From positions 31,409 through 95,408 of the forward strand of contig CAKSVM010000001.1 of NCBI GenBank assembly GCA_934503195.1: a DNA stretch of 64,000 nucleotides. The letters are read 5' to 3'. Each line of letters starts with the position of its first letter. Within the stretch, counting starts at the first letter, position 1. Position numbers and translations under genes: made by a program. This stretch comes from an uncultured Eubacteriales bacterium (GTDB lineage: Bacteria; Bacillota; Clostridia; Oscillospirales; CAG-272). The notes under the pieces are model-generated. The model was given only the letters and a program-made list of their open reading frames with translations, ran no database searches and was not told the DNA's origin. Of this stretch, positions 1-9,151 are shown one piece after another.

Positions 1-854
1 TCGTCGCCAAGATCAAGCTCCGTCCGGCTCATGAGCGAGTTCACATCTGAAACCGAACGCGCTTTCAGCACGTCATAGTCGCAGACCGGGAACTCGGGTT
101 CATCGCCGGTCGCGAGGACTATGAAGTAATCGGTCTTTGTCGCACTAGAGATAAGGAAATCGCGGCCGTCGTCGGTGAGCTTTCCGTCAGTGATGACCTT
201 CAATTTCACTGTGAACCGCTCGCCGCCCTCGGACGGATGCGCGAGGATCGTCATCATGTTCCCCGCGACCGAAACGCTCTCAACGCCTAAGTCCGCCGCA
301 CCCTCGACGATATGCGACTCGCGCTTCTTCCAGTCGATATTCAGAACGGCCTTTCTCCGCGAATATGAAACCCTCACCGAATGCGGTCCGGTGTGGCGCA
401 TACAGATAACCTTATCCGGATACGACGCGAAGGACTCGCGGAGAATCTTCCCGCCGTTTTTCTCAAACGACACGCGGCTTGTTCCGTTAAAAAGATCAAG
501 CTCGCGGCGGTAGTCCGAGCATTCGTCGGACGCGTCCTCGGACGTTATGAAGAACTCGCCCGCCGTCTCCTGAGATTTGATTTTGTAGAATGAATTTTTG
601 AGAAGCTCGACCGCGTAGTCGTCGGCCTTTGACGGGTCTTCGAGAAGCACCGCGCGGAGCTTTTCAATCTTGTCGCGGAAGGTTTCGTCGGAGGTGTCGA
701 TTTTACCGCCCGCCCAGATTTTTTCCTCGGTCAGCTGGACGCGCTCGGCTCCGACGCCGCCGTAGATCATCGCGCCAGAAAAGCCGTTTCCAATCGGCGA
801 GGCGAGTTCCCATTCCTTCGCGGGATAGTCAAGATAAAGTGTGTGTCTGGTCAT
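1..854 (-). CDS. GH95-type alpha-L-fucosidase-like glycosidase, N-terminal part (runs off the window)
   Basis: Translated from an ATG at 854 with an AAGGAGAA ribosome site inside the upstream gene, this frame stays open to base 1, so only about 284 residues of the N-terminal beta-sandwich are visible. Residues ~10-45 read PAKEWELASPIGNGFSGAM then GGVGAERVQL and EEKIW, the entry motif of GH95/GH141-type fucosidases (usual form PIGNGRLGAMVFG...ERIQLNEDTLW). GH95 enzymes invert alpha-1,2-L-fucosyl (some alpha-L-galactosyl) bonds of plant or host glycans. No signal peptide is present, so action would be intracellular on imported oligosaccharides. The catalytic barrel lies outside the window. It overlaps the CPBP gene by 26 bases, so the two are translationally linked. 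Family call likely; substrate unknown. Confidence 0.75.
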   Translation of the reverse strand, partial: MTRHTLYLDYPAKEWELASPIGNGFSGAMIYGGVGAERVQLTEEKIWAGGKIDTSDETFRDKIEKLRAVLLEDPSKADDYAVELLKNSFYKIKSQETAGEFFITSEDASDECSDYRRELDLFNGTSRVSFEKNGGKILRESFASYPDKVICMRHTGPHSVRVSYSRRKAVLNIDWKKRESHIVEGAADLGVESVSVAGNMMTILAHPSEGGERFTVKLKVITDGKLTDDGRDFLISSATKTDYFIVLATGDEPEFPVCDYDVLKARSVSDVNSLMSRTELDLGD

Positions 855-1722
855 TTTCGTTCTCCTTCATTGTGAATTCTATTTTATTTTTGTTTCTCCT
901 TGAAATGTAGATGAGCAGTCCGAGCGAGATCGCCGCGCCACCGAGCATTATTATATACATAACCGACTCGCTGACGTTTCCTAAAAGATCGCCGAAGCAC
1001 GAGAAGAGATTGAACCCGAAATGCACGAGTATGCAGGCGGTCAGCGACTGATATTTGACTCTTGTATAGCAGATGATATATCCGAGCAGAGCCGCGTAGA
1101 GCATCTGAATCACGTTTCCGTGAACGACGCCGAAGATCCACGACGAGATCAGCATCGCCGCGAACATCGGCATTCCCTTGCAGAGTCTTGAATACATCAG
1201 CCCGCGGAAGGTGATCTCCTCGACGATCGGCGCGCAGACCAGCGTAGTCAGAAGTGTGATGACAATCCCGGCCTCGGCGATTACTCCGGTCGACGTGTTG
1301 TACGACTCAACCCAGCTCTCCGGAAAGGGAATCATGCTTAAGAACACCGAAATAAACATATTGAGCGAAAGCCCGAAGAGGATCAGCACGGGGACCTGCG
1401 AAAGCGGAATCTTCGTTATCCCCATCTCAAGAAGCGGCTTTTTCTTGCGGACTTTGAAGATGATCACAAAGGTCAGCACCGCCAGCGCACCGGCCACAAA
1501 GGTTATGTGGAGAGAGTATTTATCGATTATGTCGTAAACCTTCGCGGTGATCTCGTCCATCATAGCGCCGTAGTCGCGCATCTGTGTGTCGTCGTAGCCC
1601 GACGAGACGAAGAATGTGGCGATGATCGAAACCCAGTTCACAACGATGACCTGCCAGACAAAATAAACGGCAAAATAAGCGGCAGCCTTGCCGCAGGCCT
1701 TCAGAAAGCCCTTTATGGACAT
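829..1722 (-). CDS. CPBP family intramembrane metalloprotease
   Basis: A 297-residue multi-pass membrane protein with the three CPBP (Abi, Rce1-like) motifs in order: EEITFRG (the EExxxR pair, residues ~168-174), FGVVHGN (FxxxH, ~198-204) and HFGFNLFS (HxxxN, ~234-241). These Glu and His residues bind the metal. Hydrophobic helices occupy ~10-35, 58-80, 95-120, 150-165 and 180-275. Bacterial members act in self-immunity to peptide bacteriocins or in membrane-protein processing; the role here cannot be told. The ATG at 1722 has a GGAGG site. The gene end overlaps the following glycosidase by 26 bases, an unusual partner for a membrane protease. Family call firm, role open. Confidence 0.88.
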   Translation of the reverse strand: MSIKGFLKACGKAAAYFAVYFVWQVIVVNWVSIIATFFVSSGYDDTQMRDYGAMMDEITAKVYDIIDKYSLHITFVAGALAVLTFVIIFKVRKKKPLLEMGITKIPLSQVPVLILFGLSLNMFISVFLSMIPFPESWVESYNTSTGVIAEAGIVITLLTTLVCAPIVEEITFRGLMYSRLCKGMPMFAAMLISSWIFGVVHGNVIQMLYAALLGYIICYTRVKYQSLTACILVHFGFNLFSCFGDLLGNVSESVMYIIMLGGAAISLGLLIYISRRNKNKIEFTMKENENDQTHTLS

Positions 1723-1755
1723 AGCTTTTCCTCCGATGGAAATATAATCAGATGA

Positions 1756-1784
1756 ATTATACCATATCGCGGAAAAAAATTAAA
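1756..1784 (-). promoter_or_regulatory. Probable sigma-A promoter of the CPBP-GH95 pair
   Basis: On the minus strand a perfect TATAAT (1756-1761) preceded by TGG lies 17 bases from a poor -35 (TTTAAT, 1779-1784). It points to the CPBP start at 1722. Confidence 0.5.
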
Positions 1785-1832
1785 CCATGATTTTGTAAAC
1801 ATGAAGTCGGATCAAAAATTTACAAAATATGT

Positions 1833-1861
1833 TTTACAAATAAGCGTCGGTGTGGTATAAT
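1833..1861 (+). promoter_or_regulatory. Sigma-A promoter for the methyltransferase gene
   Basis: TTTACA (1833-1838), 17-base spacer, TATAAT (1856-1861) with extended TGTGG directly before the -10. It lies 31 bases ahead of the start at 1893. Confidence 0.8.
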
Positions 1862-1892
1862 TTTAGTAAGAATTATTTTTTAAGAGGTAAAT

Positions 1893-3080
1893 ATGCAAAG
1901 CGATCTTTCCTCACTTTTCTCCGAAATCACCGACCGCCGGATCTTAAAGAAAGCGGTCTTCTCAAAATCCGCCGACAAGTCGGTTGTAAAGCTTGTCATA
2001 ACTCCGTTTGACAAAAAAGGCATTCTGATGCTCGCCGCCGAGACCTTCGGCGCGGACAACAAGGCAACCCGCAAAAATCTTCCCTATTCGCCGGAAATTC
2101 TGATAAAAAGCGCGGTCACCGACTTCCGTCAGGCAAACATCTTCACGACGGCCGGGGATATCGAGATCCGCCGCTCTAAATCCGACTCGGTTCACATCTC
2201 GGGAAAGCTGAGTCCCGACGCCAAAGAGGCCGGGGCGGCCTCGCACAACGAGTCGAAGCACTATATAATCGACCCGTCGCGCGACGTCGGATTCCTCTTC
2301 GAACTCGGTCTTTCCGACAAAACCGGTCGGATTCACGACAAAAAGCAGGCTAAATTCCGCCAGATAAACCGTTTTCTTGAAATCGTCCGCGACGTTGAGG
2401 ACAGGCTCCCGTCAGAACGCCCGGCCGTGATCTATGATCTCTGCTGCGGAAAAAGCTATCTCACCTTCGCGGTCTACTATTACTTCACCGCGATAAGGAA
2501 GCGTCAGGTTCATATGTACGGCGTCGATCTCAAGGCCGACGTCATTGAGTTCTGCAACGCGGCCGCGGCGCGTCAGGGATTCGAAAACCTGAAATTCGTC
2601 TCGGGTAACATAAACGAGTACGATCCTCCCGAAAAGCCGGATATGGTGATCTCGCTCCACGCCTGCGATATCGCGACCGATATCGTCCTCTACAACGCGA
2701 TCCGCTGGGGCGCGGGAATAATCCTCTCGACTCCCTGCTGTCATCACGAAATGTCAAAGCAGCTCGCGGTGAAAAAGGAAAACGCGCCGCTCCGGGAGGA
2801 ATTCGATTTCATCCTCTCAAGCCCGATGTTAAAGCAGAAATTCTGCGACACGCTGACCGACGCGCTTAGAGTCAAGCGTCTTGTCTCGCGCGGATATGAC
2901 GTGACGACGCTCGAACTCATCGACCCTGACGAGACGCCGAAGAATCTCATGATCCGCGCCGTTCTCGACCCGAAAATGTCCGAAGCCGAAAAAAACGCCG
3001 CCCTCTCGGAATACGAAAGAATCAGCGGCGGACTCAGAGTCGAGCCATTCCTCGACAAATTATTAAAAAATGAAAGCTGA
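1893..3080 (+). CDS. SAM-dependent methyltransferase (PF13679-like)
   Basis: A 395-residue protein. The C-terminal two thirds (~130-370) form a Rossmann methyltransferase: VIYDLCCGKSYLTFAVYY is motif I, YGVDLKADVI the ribose-binding acidic strand, and SLHACDIATD followed by TPCCHHEM the signature shared with the Methyltransf_32 family and, more distantly, with TRM13-type tRNA methyltransferases. The N-terminal ~120 residues resemble nothing I recognise and may bind substrate. The Cys-Cys-His motif and the relatives suggest an RNA or tRNA substrate, but this is inference. ATG at 1893 has an AAGAGGT site. It overlaps the next gene by 11 bases, so the pair is one operon. Confidence 0.78.
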   Translation: MQSDLSSLFSEITDRRILKKAVFSKSADKSVVKLVITPFDKKGILMLAAETFGADNKATRKNLPYSPEILIKSAVTDFRQANIFTTAGDIEIRRSKSDSVHISGKLSPDAKEAGAASHNESKHYIIDPSRDVGFLFELGLSDKTGRIHDKKQAKFRQINRFLEIVRDVEDRLPSERPAVIYDLCCGKSYLTFAVYYYFTAIRKRQVHMYGVDLKADVIEFCNAAAARQGFENLKFVSGNINEYDPPEKPDMVISLHACDIATDIVLYNAIRWGAGIILSTPCCHHEMSKQLAVKKENAPLREEFDFILSSPMLKQKFCDTLTDALRVKRLVSRGYDVTTLELIDPDETPKNLMIRAVLDPKMSEAEKNAALSEYERISGGLRVEPFLDKLLKNES

Positions 3081-3900
3081 AAAATTTCTCGACCGTCTGA
3101 CGCTCATAACGTCCGGGATCGTCGCGGTCTATTACACGGTCTATCTGATCCTCTGTCTTCTCGGGTTCGATTCGAGAGTCATGAGCATTTTCGCGCTCTT
3201 TGTGATCGCGGTCGTTGTCCTCCCGGTCGTTTTCCGTGAAAAGCTCAGAAAAAAGCTCGGACGCGCGGCAAGGCCTCTGCAAATAATCTTCACGACGCTG
3301 ATTTCGGTCTATCTCATAACGCTCGCGGCATTCTGGTGCTACATCGGCTTCGACTCGTCAAAGGACGCGGGAAGCTACGCCGTCGCGGCGTCGACCTCTG
3401 GCGACACGGGCGCGGATACGCTTATCGTGACCTTCGGATGCCGGACATATCCTCACGGCCCGAGCAAGACGCTCAGCCTCCGGCTTGACGAGACGATAAA
3501 GCTCATGAACGCGCTCCCCGACTCGATCTGCGTCGTCAGCGGCGGACAGGGAGTCAACGAGCCGACGACCGAGTCGGCGGCGATGCGCGAATATCTGATT
3601 TCACACGGAATCGCGCCCGAGCGGATAATCGAGGAGTCCGAGTCGCATTCGACAAGCGAGAATATAAGACTCACGAAAAAGCTCATCGAGGAGCTTGGAA
3701 TCGAGTGCGGACGGATAATCGGAGTCTCGACGGCCTTCCATCTTCCGAGAATCGAGGCACTGGCGAAAAGATACTGGCGGCCGATCGAGGTCTGCGCGTC
3801 CGAGGCGGCGAATCCCGCACTCTATTTTGTCAGCATGGTGCGGGAATATCTCTCGTACATCAAGATGACCTTCTTCGACACGCTGACCTTCAATTTCTGA
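3070..3900 (+). CDS. YdcF/SanA-like (DUF218) membrane protein
   Basis: A 276-residue protein. Three hydrophobic helices (about 8-32, 38-58, 72-95) anchor it, followed by an extracytoplasmic DUF218 domain (~113-260). The domain shows DTLIVTFGCRTY at its first strand, the CVVSGGQG strand, the TESAAMREYLISHGI helix with IIEES, then STSENIRLTKK and VSTAFHLPR. YdcF binds SAM and SanA is linked to envelope barrier function; the true activity of the family is unsettled. The start lies inside the methyltransferase gene, showing coupled translation. Its end is 3 bases from the convergent AraC gene end, with no room for a separate terminator. Confidence 0.8.
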   Translation: MKAEKFLDRLTLITSGIVAVYYTVYLILCLLGFDSRVMSIFALFVIAVVVLPVVFREKLRKKLGRAARPLQIIFTTLISVYLITLAAFWCYIGFDSSKDAGSYAVAASTSGDTGADTLIVTFGCRTYPHGPSKTLSLRLDETIKLMNALPDSICVVSGGQGVNEPTTESAAMREYLISHGIAPERIIEESESHSTSENIRLTKKLIEELGIECGRIIGVSTAFHLPRIEALAKRYWRPIEVCASEAANPALYFVSMVREYLSYIKMTFFDTLTFNF

Positions 3901-3903
3901 AAA

Positions 3904-4686
3904 TCATTTCCGGAGCGGCGAATGACCGCGGATCCGGCGGTAAATCCGGTAAAAATGCGCCGTGTCGTAGAATCCGAGCTGCTCGGCTACCTGCGCGACC
4001 GTGAATTCTCCCGACAAAAGAAGCTCGTCCGCGCGTTCTACACGCATACGGTTGCGGTACTCGGTCGGCGCGTATCCGCCCGAGCATTCCTTGAAGCGGC
4101 TCCGGAAACCCGTCTCGGAGAGACAGCATTCGCGGGCGATTCTCGAAACGTCGAGTTCGTTTCCGGGGTGGCGGCCGATCTCACGCATCGCGTCTCTGAC
4201 CGCTTTGTCGGCCTGACTGAGTCCGTCTGACGCGGCGGCCGATGAGATGTCCGAGAGAAGTCGGTAAAGCTCGGCACGGACTCTCAGCCGATCTGGTCGG
4301 TTCTCGGCGACCGCCTCGAATCTGCGTCTCAGGCGGTCGTCCGAGATTACACGAAACGGCTCGTCTATGTAAACCGTCTCGCCACCCGAGGACAGCGTGA
4401 AATCTATGAAGATCCCCTCAGAGTCCTCAACGCTGACGACGGTTGAGGTATATTTCGTCCCGATCGGAATGAAGATCGCCTCGCCCGGATGAAGGGTCAG
4501 GATATCCGCTCCGTCGGTTCTGTAGCTCCGCTCGCCCGAGATCATGTAGTAGAGGAGATCTCCGTTTCTCCCCTCGGTTTCAAATATATTCATTACATTT
4601 CCGCTGTTCCACATACCGCGCGCCGCGCCGACGAAGCGCAGATCGACGTCAAATCCCGAAAGCGCGGAAAATTTCGCTGTGATCAT
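3904..4686 (-). CDS. AraC family transcriptional regulator
   Basis: I take the internal ATG at 4686 (MITAKFSALSG) because it has an AAGGAGAG site 5 bases upstream; an in-frame ATG at 4740 has none. The product is ~260 residues. An N-terminal cupin-type sensor (~30-110, with LTLHPGEAIFIPIGTKY) is followed by two helix-turn-helix units at the C-terminus (ISRIARECCLSETGFRSRFKE, then VAQVAEQLGFYDTAHFYRIYR), the usual AraC/XylS layout. It diverges from a Gfo/Idh/MocA gene 148 bases away, its probable target. A sugar effector is likely but unidentified. Confidence 0.87.
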   Translation of the reverse strand: MITAKFSALSGFDVDLRFVGAARGMWNSGNVMNIFETEGRNGDLLYYMISGERSYRTDGADILTLHPGEAIFIPIGTKYTSTVVSVEDSEGIFIDFTLSSGGETVYIDEPFRVISDDRLRRRFEAVAENRPDRLRVRAELYRLLSDISSAAASDGLSQADKAVRDAMREIGRHPGNELDVSRIARECCLSETGFRSRFKECSGGYAPTEYRNRMRVERADELLLSGEFTVAQVAEQLGFYDTAHFYRIYRRIRGHSPLRK

Positions 4687-4739
4687 AAGCTCTCCTTGAA
4701 AAAATGCTGAAACGTACACTCTTTTTGTTGATATATACA

Positions 4740-4768
4740 TTGTATCACAAATCGAAATGGTTTACAAT
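4740..4768 (+). promoter_or_regulatory. Promoter of the Gfo/Idh/MocA gene
   Basis: TTGTAT (4740-4745) and TACAAT (4763-4768) with a 17-base spacer, in the AT-rich gap between the divergent AraC gene and the dehydrogenase. An A/T-rich hairpin (about 4778-4802) lies in the leader. Confidence 0.5.
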
Positions 4769-4833
4769 ATATTATAAGGAGATTTTTTTAGAAAAAAATC
4801 CCCTGCACCTGTTAAAAAAGGATGGTATATAGC

Positions 4834-5892
4834 ATGAACGAAACAATCAGAGTCGGACTCATCGGATGCGGCGGCATCGCCGGAAAGCATTTAAGCGAGC
4901 TTTCAAGATCGACGGGCTGTGAGATCTACGCGCTCTGCGACATAAAGCCCGAAAGACTCAAAGCCGATGGAGAAAAGTACAACGTCCCCGAGGAGCGGAG
5001 ATTCACCGATTATCACGATCTCATAAACCTCCCCGGGGTCGACGCGGTCGATATCTGCACGCCGAACTATCTGCACGTGCCGATGGCAAAGGCGGCCGTC
5101 TGTGCCGGGAAGCCCTTCTGTTGTGAAAAGCCACTCGGCGTAAACTATGAGGAGACGCTCGAACTCGAAAAAATCGCGGACGAAAAGGGCGTGAAGTCGA
5201 TGGTCTGCTTCTCCTACCGCTTCCTCCCGGCCGTGCGCTACGCGAAATATCTCGTCGACAAGGGCGAGATCGGAAAGGTGATCACCTTCTACGCACAGTA
5301 TTTCAAGTCGAGCGCGTTCATAAAGAATCGCGGACTCGACTGGCGTTTTGTCGGAAAGGACGCGCGCTACGGCGTCTCTGGCGACCTTGGAGTACATATT
5401 CTCGACCTCGCCTCATTCCTCTCGGGCGACGTCACCTGTCTCGCGGCAGACCTCGGAATCGCGGTGAAGGAGAGAAAGCGTCTTGACAGCGACGAGATCG
5501 CTCCGGTCGAGACCGACGACTTCTGTCATTTCCTCGCGAAATTCGACGGCGGAGCCTCGGCGACCTTCTCGATCACCCGCGCGGCTTTCGGTAACACGAA
5601 CCAGATCCGCGTCGAGGTCTACGGTGAAAAGGGCGCGTTCCGCTTTGATCTGAATCACCCCGAAAAGCTCGAATACTACACCGGGGGAATCAAGGACGGC
5701 AACGCGATCGAGCATATGGAGACAATCGAGGTTCCGAAGGAATTCTATACGATGCAGATGCAGTGCTTCATCGACCTTCTGCACGGAAATCCCGACCGCT
5801 ACATTCCGACTCTCCACGACGGAGTCAAGCTCCAGCGCGTACTCGACGCGATCCTTGAATCGGACGAAAAGCGCAAGTGGATCAATATCTGA
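4834..5892 (+). CDS. Gfo/Idh/MocA family NAD(P)-dependent sugar oxidoreductase
   Basis: The start at 4834 has AAAAGGA about 10 bases upstream; the in-frame ATG at 4822 has no spacing from it. The ~352-residue product begins with a Rossmann fold (GLIGCGGIAGKH, residues ~8-19; acidic end of strand 2 in CDIKPERL), has the DICTPNYLH strand and the CEKPLG motif (~93-98) that carries the catalytic lysine, and ends in the family's C-terminal alpha/beta domain with the DLGVHILDL helix. Members oxidise or isomerise sugars and inositols. It is governed most likely by the divergent AraC regulator. Substrate unknown. Confidence 0.9.
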   Translation: MNETIRVGLIGCGGIAGKHLSELSRSTGCEIYALCDIKPERLKADGEKYNVPEERRFTDYHDLINLPGVDAVDICTPNYLHVPMAKAAVCAGKPFCCEKPLGVNYEETLELEKIADEKGVKSMVCFSYRFLPAVRYAKYLVDKGEIGKVITFYAQYFKSSAFIKNRGLDWRFVGKDARYGVSGDLGVHILDLASFLSGDVTCLAADLGIAVKERKRLDSDEIAPVETDDFCHFLAKFDGGASATFSITRAAFGNTNQIRVEVYGEKGAFRFDLNHPEKLEYYTGGIKDGNAIEHMETIEVPKEFYTMQMQCFIDLLHGNPDRYIPTLHDGVKLQRVLDAILESDEKRKWINI

Positions 5893-5945
5893 GGTAACTC
5901 CGGCATCAATCGGATGGTAACTTTCCAGCCCTATAAACCAAAATC

Positions 5946-5983
5946 GGCTGCTGCCGCTCTCGCGGCAGCAGCCTTTCTTTCTC
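5946..5983 (+). terminator. Intrinsic terminator after the Gfo/Idh/MocA gene
   Basis: A perfect 12-bp stem (5946-5957 and 5962-5973) with a TCTC loop, then a T-rich run. The same hairpin can serve the convergent ComEC-like gene. Confidence 0.88.
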
Positions 5984-5993
5984 TCTGCCCCCA

Positions 5994-6953
5994 TCACGCG
6001 GCAGAATCATCCGCTGACTTCTCCCTCTTCCCGAAAAGATATACTTCTTTCCCGTCCGAGATGAATACAATGTCGCCGATCCGGTCTGTGCGGAGAATCC
6101 GCTCGTCCGGAATCCCGTGCGACCTCAGCCGATCCAACAGCTCGCTGTGCGGATGCGAATACGGATTGTCCCGCCCGCAGGAGATCACCGCCCACTCCGG
6201 CTTCACCGCGTCGAGAAACGCATCGCTCGTCGAAGTGTATGAACCGTGATGACCTGCCTTCAGCACGTCGCACTTAAGCTCCTCCGGCTGAAAAACCGAA
6301 AGAATCTTTGCCTCCGAACCCGACTCGGCGTCTCCGGTCAGCATAAACGACGTTTCGCCCCACATGACCTTCATGACAATGCTTCCGTCGTTTCCCGAGG
6401 TATCCTCACCCTCATTCGGCGCGAGTACACGGAAGCTTATCTCTCCGACTCCGTATGTGTCGCCCGGAATCGGCTCGATCAGCTTTATTCCCTTCTCGTC
6501 AATCACTTCAAGCGCACTCTCAAGATATACCGACGTGGAATCCGATCCGCACATCACAACCGTGCCGATCTTGAAATTCTCCAGAATCCGCCGAGCACCG
6601 CCGATATGATCGGCGTGCGGGTGCGTCATCACAAAACAGTCGATCTTCTTTATCCCGAAGGACTTCAGATATAACAGAAGCCTGTACTGCGATTCCTCGG
6701 TTCCGGCGTCGACGAGAATCACATTTTCCTTCGTCCGGATAAGCACCGAATCGCCCTGACCGACGTCTATGAAGTGCGCTTCAAGCTCGCCGTCGGAAAT
6801 CCCCCGGAACCGCACCCGGACAAGATCCGCGATCCGCCCGTCAAAAATACACGCGGCAAGCGCGAGCGCGGCTAAAACCAGAATCATCCTGAGCGGCTTT
6901 TTGAAGATCCGCCGTAGCACGCGCTTTATGCTTATGAATGCCTTTCCTATCAT
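5994..6953 (-). CDS. ComEC/Rec2-like metallo-beta-lactamase-fold protein, membrane-anchored
   Basis: A 319-residue protein: a short basic N-terminus, one membrane helix (~20-40, MILVLAALALAACIFDG) and a metallo-beta-lactamase domain (~55-310). The domain shows FIDVGQGDSVLI, the metal motif THPHADHIGG (~110-119), later AGHHGSYTS and the C-terminal SCGRDNPYSHPH. This is the extracellular hydrolase part of ComEC without its channel, a common stand-alone form in Clostridia. Suggested roles include nuclease or phosphodiesterase activity outside the membrane. It follows tex by 28 bases and closes the minus-strand operon that begins at 10338. Confidence 0.85.
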   Translation of the reverse strand: MIGKAFISIKRVLRRIFKKPLRMILVLAALALAACIFDGRIADLVRVRFRGISDGELEAHFIDVGQGDSVLIRTKENVILVDAGTEESQYRLLLYLKSFGIKKIDCFVMTHPHADHIGGARRILENFKIGTVVMCGSDSTSVYLESALEVIDEKGIKLIEPIPGDTYGVGEISFRVLAPNEGEDTSGNDGSIVMKVMWGETSFMLTGDAESGSEAKILSVFQPEELKCDVLKAGHHGSYTSTSDAFLDAVKPEWAVISCGRDNPYSHPHSELLDRLRSHGIPDERILRTDRIGDIVFISDGKEVYLFGKREKSADDSAA

Positions 6954-6981
6954 ATGCCCCGGAAAACAACAGAATCTTTTC

Positions 6982-9132
6982 TCAGAACTTCATCGTAAGC
7001 GAAATCCGCTTTTTTTTGAGGTCGACCGCGAGTACCTTGACCTTCACCACGTCTCCGACCGAAAGCACCTCGCTCGGATGCTTTATGAACTTGTTCGAAA
7101 TCTGCGAAATGTGTACAAGTCCGTCCTGATGCACGCCGATATCGACAAACGCGCCGAAATCGATGACGTTTCTGACCGTTCCGGTCAGAATCATGTCGGG
7201 CTTAAGATCCTCGATGTCGAGAACGTCGTCGCGAAGCACTACCGGAGGCAGACTGTCGCGCACGTCGCGCCCCGGCTTTTCAAGCTCGCCGATTATGTCG
7301 ACAAGCGTCGGCTCGCCGACTTCAAGCTCGGCCGCGAGCTTCTTCATGCCCTCTGACTTGCACTTTCCGCGAAGATCCGAAAGTCCGCCGTGTTTCACGT
7401 CGTCCGGGGTGTAGCCGAATTTCGTGAGCAGCTTCTTCGCCGCCGGATAGCTCTCGGGATGAACTCCGGTCGAGTCGAGAATTTCGTCCGAACCCGATAC
7501 GCGTAAAAATCCCGCGCACTGCTCAAACGCCTTCGCGCCGATTCTCGGAACCTTCTTTATCGCCGCGCGCGACCTGAACTCGCCGTTTTCCTCGCGGTAC
7601 TTTACGATATTCTTCGCCGACGTCGCGTTGATTCCTGAGACGTAGGAGAGGAGCGAATACGAAGCCGTGTTGACGTCGACTCCAACGCTGTTGACGCAGT
7701 CCTCAACGACTCCGCCGAGTGCCTCGTCGAGTCTCGCCGGCTTCATGTCGTGCTGATACTGACCGACGCCGATCGACTTCGGGTCGATCTTGACAAGCTC
7801 GGCCAGCGGATCCTGAAGCCTTCTGGCGATCGAGACCGCGCTTCTCTGCATGACGTCGAAATCCGGGAATTCCTCTGCCGCGAGCTTTGACGCCGAATAG
7901 ACCGACGCGCCCGCCTCGCTGACGACCGCGTACTTGACGTCCTCCTCAATCTCGCCGAGAAGTCCGGCGATGAAGATCTCGCTCTCCTTCGAGGCCGTTC
8001 CGTTTCCGATCGCGATGACGCCGACCTTGTAGTCGCGGATCAGGCGTTTTATCACGCGCTTTGCCTCTTCGGTGCGCGACTGCGGCTTCATCGGGTAGAT
8101 AACCGCCGTGTCGAGAACCTTTCCGGTCTTGTCGACAACCGCGAGCTTGCACCCATGCGCGTAGCCGGGATCGTAGCCGAGCGCGGTCTTGCCTTTGAGC
8201 GGCGGCTGCATCAGAAGATGCTTTAAGTTGTCCTCAAAGACCTTTATCGCGCCCTCGCAGGCCTCGTCGAAGGCCGCGGATCTTATTTCGCGCTCAACGC
8301 TCGGCGCGATGAGTCTCTCGTAGCTGTCGACAATCGCCGACTGAATATACTTCTTCGCCGGGCTGTTCTGCTCCTTCACGACCTCGGCGAAGAGCCAGTT
8401 TAATATGATATCCTCGGGCATATCGAGCGAGACCTTGAGAAATTCCTCCTTCTCACCGCGGTTTATCGCGAGAATCCGGTGTCCGGGAAGCTTCGAGAGC
8501 TTCTCGTGGAAATCGTAGTAGAGCGAATAGACCGAATCCTCGTCCTTCGCCTGCTTTGTGACTATTTCGCCGTATTCGCTCGTCAGCGCGCGGATGCGCT
8601 TGCGGTACTCGGCGTTGTCCGAAATGTCCTCGGCGATTATGTCACAGGCTCCGGCAAAGGCGTCTTCGACAGTCTCGACTCCCTTTTCGGGATTCACGAG
8701 CGATTCCGCGATCTCCTTCAGAGTCGGCTTGTAGATTTTAAGCTGCTTTGAGATCGCCTCGGCGAGCGGTTCGAGTCCGCGTTCGCGCGCGACCGACGCG
8801 CGTGTACGGCGTTTCGGTCTGAACGGGCGGTAGATATCCTCAATCTCGGTCAGAATCTTTGCGTTGTCGAGCGCGAGACTTATCTCTGGCGTCAGCTTTT
8901 CCTGCTCGGAGATGAGCCGTCTGACCTCCTCGCGTCTCTCGTCGAGCGAGCGGAGGTAGTTGAGCCTTTCGGAAAGATTACGAAGCTGCTCGTCGTCGAG
9001 CGAACCCGTGACTTCCTTTCTGTATCGCGCGATGAAGGGGATCGTGCTTCCCTCGTCGAGAAGCGCGACGGTAGCCTCGACCTGCGGTTCCTTCAGTCCG
9101 AGTTCGGCGGCGAGTGTTTTTATAATATCCAT
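6982..9132 (-). CDS. tex: Tex-like RNA-binding transcription accessory protein
   Basis: A 716-residue protein of normal Tex length. Order of parts: the N-terminal Tex helical region (STIPFIARYRKEVTGSLD at ~29-46), the YqgF/RNase H-like domain (GYDPGYAHGCKLAVVD, ~323-338), helix-hairpin-helix repeats (YVSGINATSAKNIVKYR and VPRIGAKAFEQCAGFLRV), and a C-terminal S1 RNA-binding domain (TGTVRNVIDFGAFVDIG through HISQIS, ~640-710). Tex/Spt6-type proteins bind nucleic acid and affect transcription and virulence gene expression. The ATG at 9132 has an AAGGAAA site and lies 19 bases after the pseudouridine synthase gene. Confidence 0.96.
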   Translation of the reverse strand: MDIIKTLAAELGLKEPQVEATVALLDEGSTIPFIARYRKEVTGSLDDEQLRNLSERLNYLRSLDERREEVRRLISEQEKLTPEISLALDNAKILTEIEDIYRPFRPKRRTRASVARERGLEPLAEAISKQLKIYKPTLKEIAESLVNPEKGVETVEDAFAGACDIIAEDISDNAEYRKRIRALTSEYGEIVTKQAKDEDSVYSLYYDFHEKLSKLPGHRILAINRGEKEEFLKVSLDMPEDIILNWLFAEVVKEQNSPAKKYIQSAIVDSYERLIAPSVEREIRSAAFDEACEGAIKVFEDNLKHLLMQPPLKGKTALGYDPGYAHGCKLAVVDKTGKVLDTAVIYPMKPQSRTEEAKRVIKRLIRDYKVGVIAIGNGTASKESEIFIAGLLGEIEEDVKYAVVSEAGASVYSASKLAAEEFPDFDVMQRSAVSIARRLQDPLAELVKIDPKSIGVGQYQHDMKPARLDEALGGVVEDCVNSVGVDVNTASYSLLSYVSGINATSAKNIVKYREENGEFRSRAAIKKVPRIGAKAFEQCAGFLRVSGSDEILDSTGVHPESYPAAKKLLTKFGYTPDDVKHGGLSDLRGKCKSEGMKKLAAELEVGEPTLVDIIGELEKPGRDVRDSLPPVVLRDDVLDIEDLKPDMILTGTVRNVIDFGAFVDIGVHQDGLVHISQISNKFIKHPSEVLSVGDVVKVKVLAVDLKKKRISLTMKF

Positions 9133-9151
9133 TTTATGTATTTCCTTTCAT

